44,248 bases of DNA from Acidobacteria bacterium RIFCSPLOWO2_02_FULL_67_21 (GTDB lineage: Bacteria; Acidobacteriota; Vicinamibacteria; Vicinamibacterales; UBA2999): NCBI GenBank assembly GCA_001767195.1, contig MEKU01000005.1, forward strand, positions 48,733 to 92,980, written 5' to 3'. Each line of letters starts with the position of its first letter. The stretch's first letter is position 1. The notes below the pieces were generated by a model. That model was given only the letters and a program-made list of their open reading frames with translations. It ran no database searches and was not told the DNA's origin. Below are positions 43,757 to 44,248 of this stretch, in pieces. The translations under genes were made by a program, and so were the position numbers.

Positions 43757-44155
43757 GTGAACCACTTCACGGCCAGAGACGAAGAGCGGCGCGAACGGGC
43801 ACGGATCGGCAACCGGCGGAAGCTTCGAGTCGCCGGCCGCCTGACATGGCGCGACGCGAGCGGCGCGCTTCGATTTGTGTCGGTGATGACGCGGGACGTC
43901 AGCGAGGTCGATGCATTCGTTGAGTGTCAGGCGCCGACGTCGATCCCGCTGTACCGGCTCGTGCACTTTCAGATCGAGCGCAGCGGCCGCGAGTGCTCCG
44001 ACCTGCCGCCGGTGCTGCAGCAGGGGAAGATCCTGTCGGCCGTCTATCGTGTCGGGCCGTACCGCCAGGCGACCGGCACGCCGCAGGGCTACGCCTTGCG
44101 GCTCCTGATCGACCCGGCCCGGGCGCAGGCGCCGCGGGTGGCGGCAACGGCGTAA
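43757..44155 (+). CDS. PilZ-like protein with degenerate c-di-GMP motif
   Basis: A 132-residue protein resembling a single PilZ domain. The N-terminal RRKLRVAGRLTWRD (about 21-34) fits the RxxxR motif. MTRDVSEVDAFVE (about 45-57) fits the second motif D-x-S-x-x-G, but the glycine is replaced (DVSEVDAF), so binding of cyclic di-GMP is doubtful. The C-terminal half (GKILSAVYRVGPYR, then YALRLLIDP) continues the beta-barrel pattern. GTG 43757 is used because AGGGGG lies six to seven bases upstream and no ATG fits. Upstream lies the TPR/sigma-54 activator on the same strand, 182 bases away; the gap holds an AT-rich palindrome. A C-rich repeat follows the stop. Confidence 0.7.
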   Translation: MNHFTARDEERRERARIGNRRKLRVAGRLTWRDASGALRFVSVMTRDVSEVDAFVECQAPTSIPLYRLVHFQIERSGRECSDLPPVLQQGKILSAVYRVGPYRQATGTPQGYALRLLIDPARAQAPRVAATA

Positions 44156-44226
44156 CCCCTTACCCCCTTACCCCTTGCCCCCTTGCTCCCTGCCCCCTGC
44201 CCCCTGCCCCCTAACCCCTCGCCCCC
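44156..44226. repeat. C-tract ladder after the PilZ-like gene
   Basis: About ten runs of three to five C separated by TTA, TTG, TG, TAA or TCG. The complement meets the G-quadruplex pattern several times over. Words of 14-16 bases (44171-44186 and 44215-44228) are identical to parts of 6618-6647, showing that this is the same family as the repeat before ntrY. Confidence 0.8.
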
Positions 44227-44248
44227 TTCTTAATCCAGTACCGCGCCA

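Noticed and set aside
44230-44248. 3' end of a minus-strand gene at the right edge
   Set aside because: Two frames could end here (a TAA at 44230-44232, or a TAG inside the C-tract ladder), but fewer than 12 codons are visible, so no call can be supported.

Overview
The window is GC-rich bacterial chromosome, densely coded, with most genes in short overlapping operons. It probably comes from an acidobacterium of the Vicinamibacteria type. The best evidence is the secreted VWA protein at 15078-15950, which has the layout of the VWFA-related acidobacterial family. The many short dispersed palindromes and the general gene content fit. There is no rRNA, tRNA, CRISPR array, insertion sequence or prophage, and most genes are core or housekeeping.

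Layout, left to right. 1-2817 (+): the 3' part of glutamate formimidoyltransferase, a small tail-anchored coiled-coil protein and a MatC-like permease. 2814-8201 (-): an operon read leftward with a flippase-like membrane protein, NrdR, an NtrY-type kinase and an NtrX-type sigma-54 regulator. 8318-9426 (+): purC coupled to a 70-residue Fis-type protein. 9427-10461 (-): an FkbM-type methyltransferase. 10514-12700 (+): groES-groEL with promoter, CIRCE operator and intrinsic terminator. 12810-15950 (-): YjbQ, a TonB-family protein, a stress-protein-like protein and the VWA protein. 16092-16244 (+): tatA. 16281-24988 (-): a run read leftward of pckA, gatB, ftsE-ftsX, a small unknown, glycerate kinase and RNase R. 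25099-27499 (+): ECF sigma factor, anti-sigma factor and a plant/cyanobacterial-type ispH, all overlapping. 27523-27771 (-): a small exported unknown. 27949-35117 (+): a Spy-like protein, an RND tripartite efflux system (TolC, adaptor, pump) and folK. 35184-40085 (-): tesA-ybbA-ybbP, then dksA overlapping a ferritin-like gene. 40138-40566: a decayed transaldolase/phosphoglucose isomerase remnant. 40629-44155 (+): a TPR/sigma-54 activator and a PilZ-like protein.

The most unusual content lies in the gaps. Several palindromic families recur. One has GGCGGGTCC/GGACCCGCC ends and includes copies inside the glycerate kinase and tesA reading frames. A second is a REP-like cluster of four copies at 13258-13482. 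A third is a CACAGAG hairpin family with copies 31 kb apart. Other gaps hold repeats built from a short word peculiar to that gap. Several of these lie directly before start codons, including a G-quadruplex motif before ntrY and a hairpin that could hide the gatB ribosome-binding site. Together they look like an unexplained process that builds repeats in intergenic gaps and sometimes in genes. All calls rest on reading the sequence and on knowledge of the families; no database search was made.
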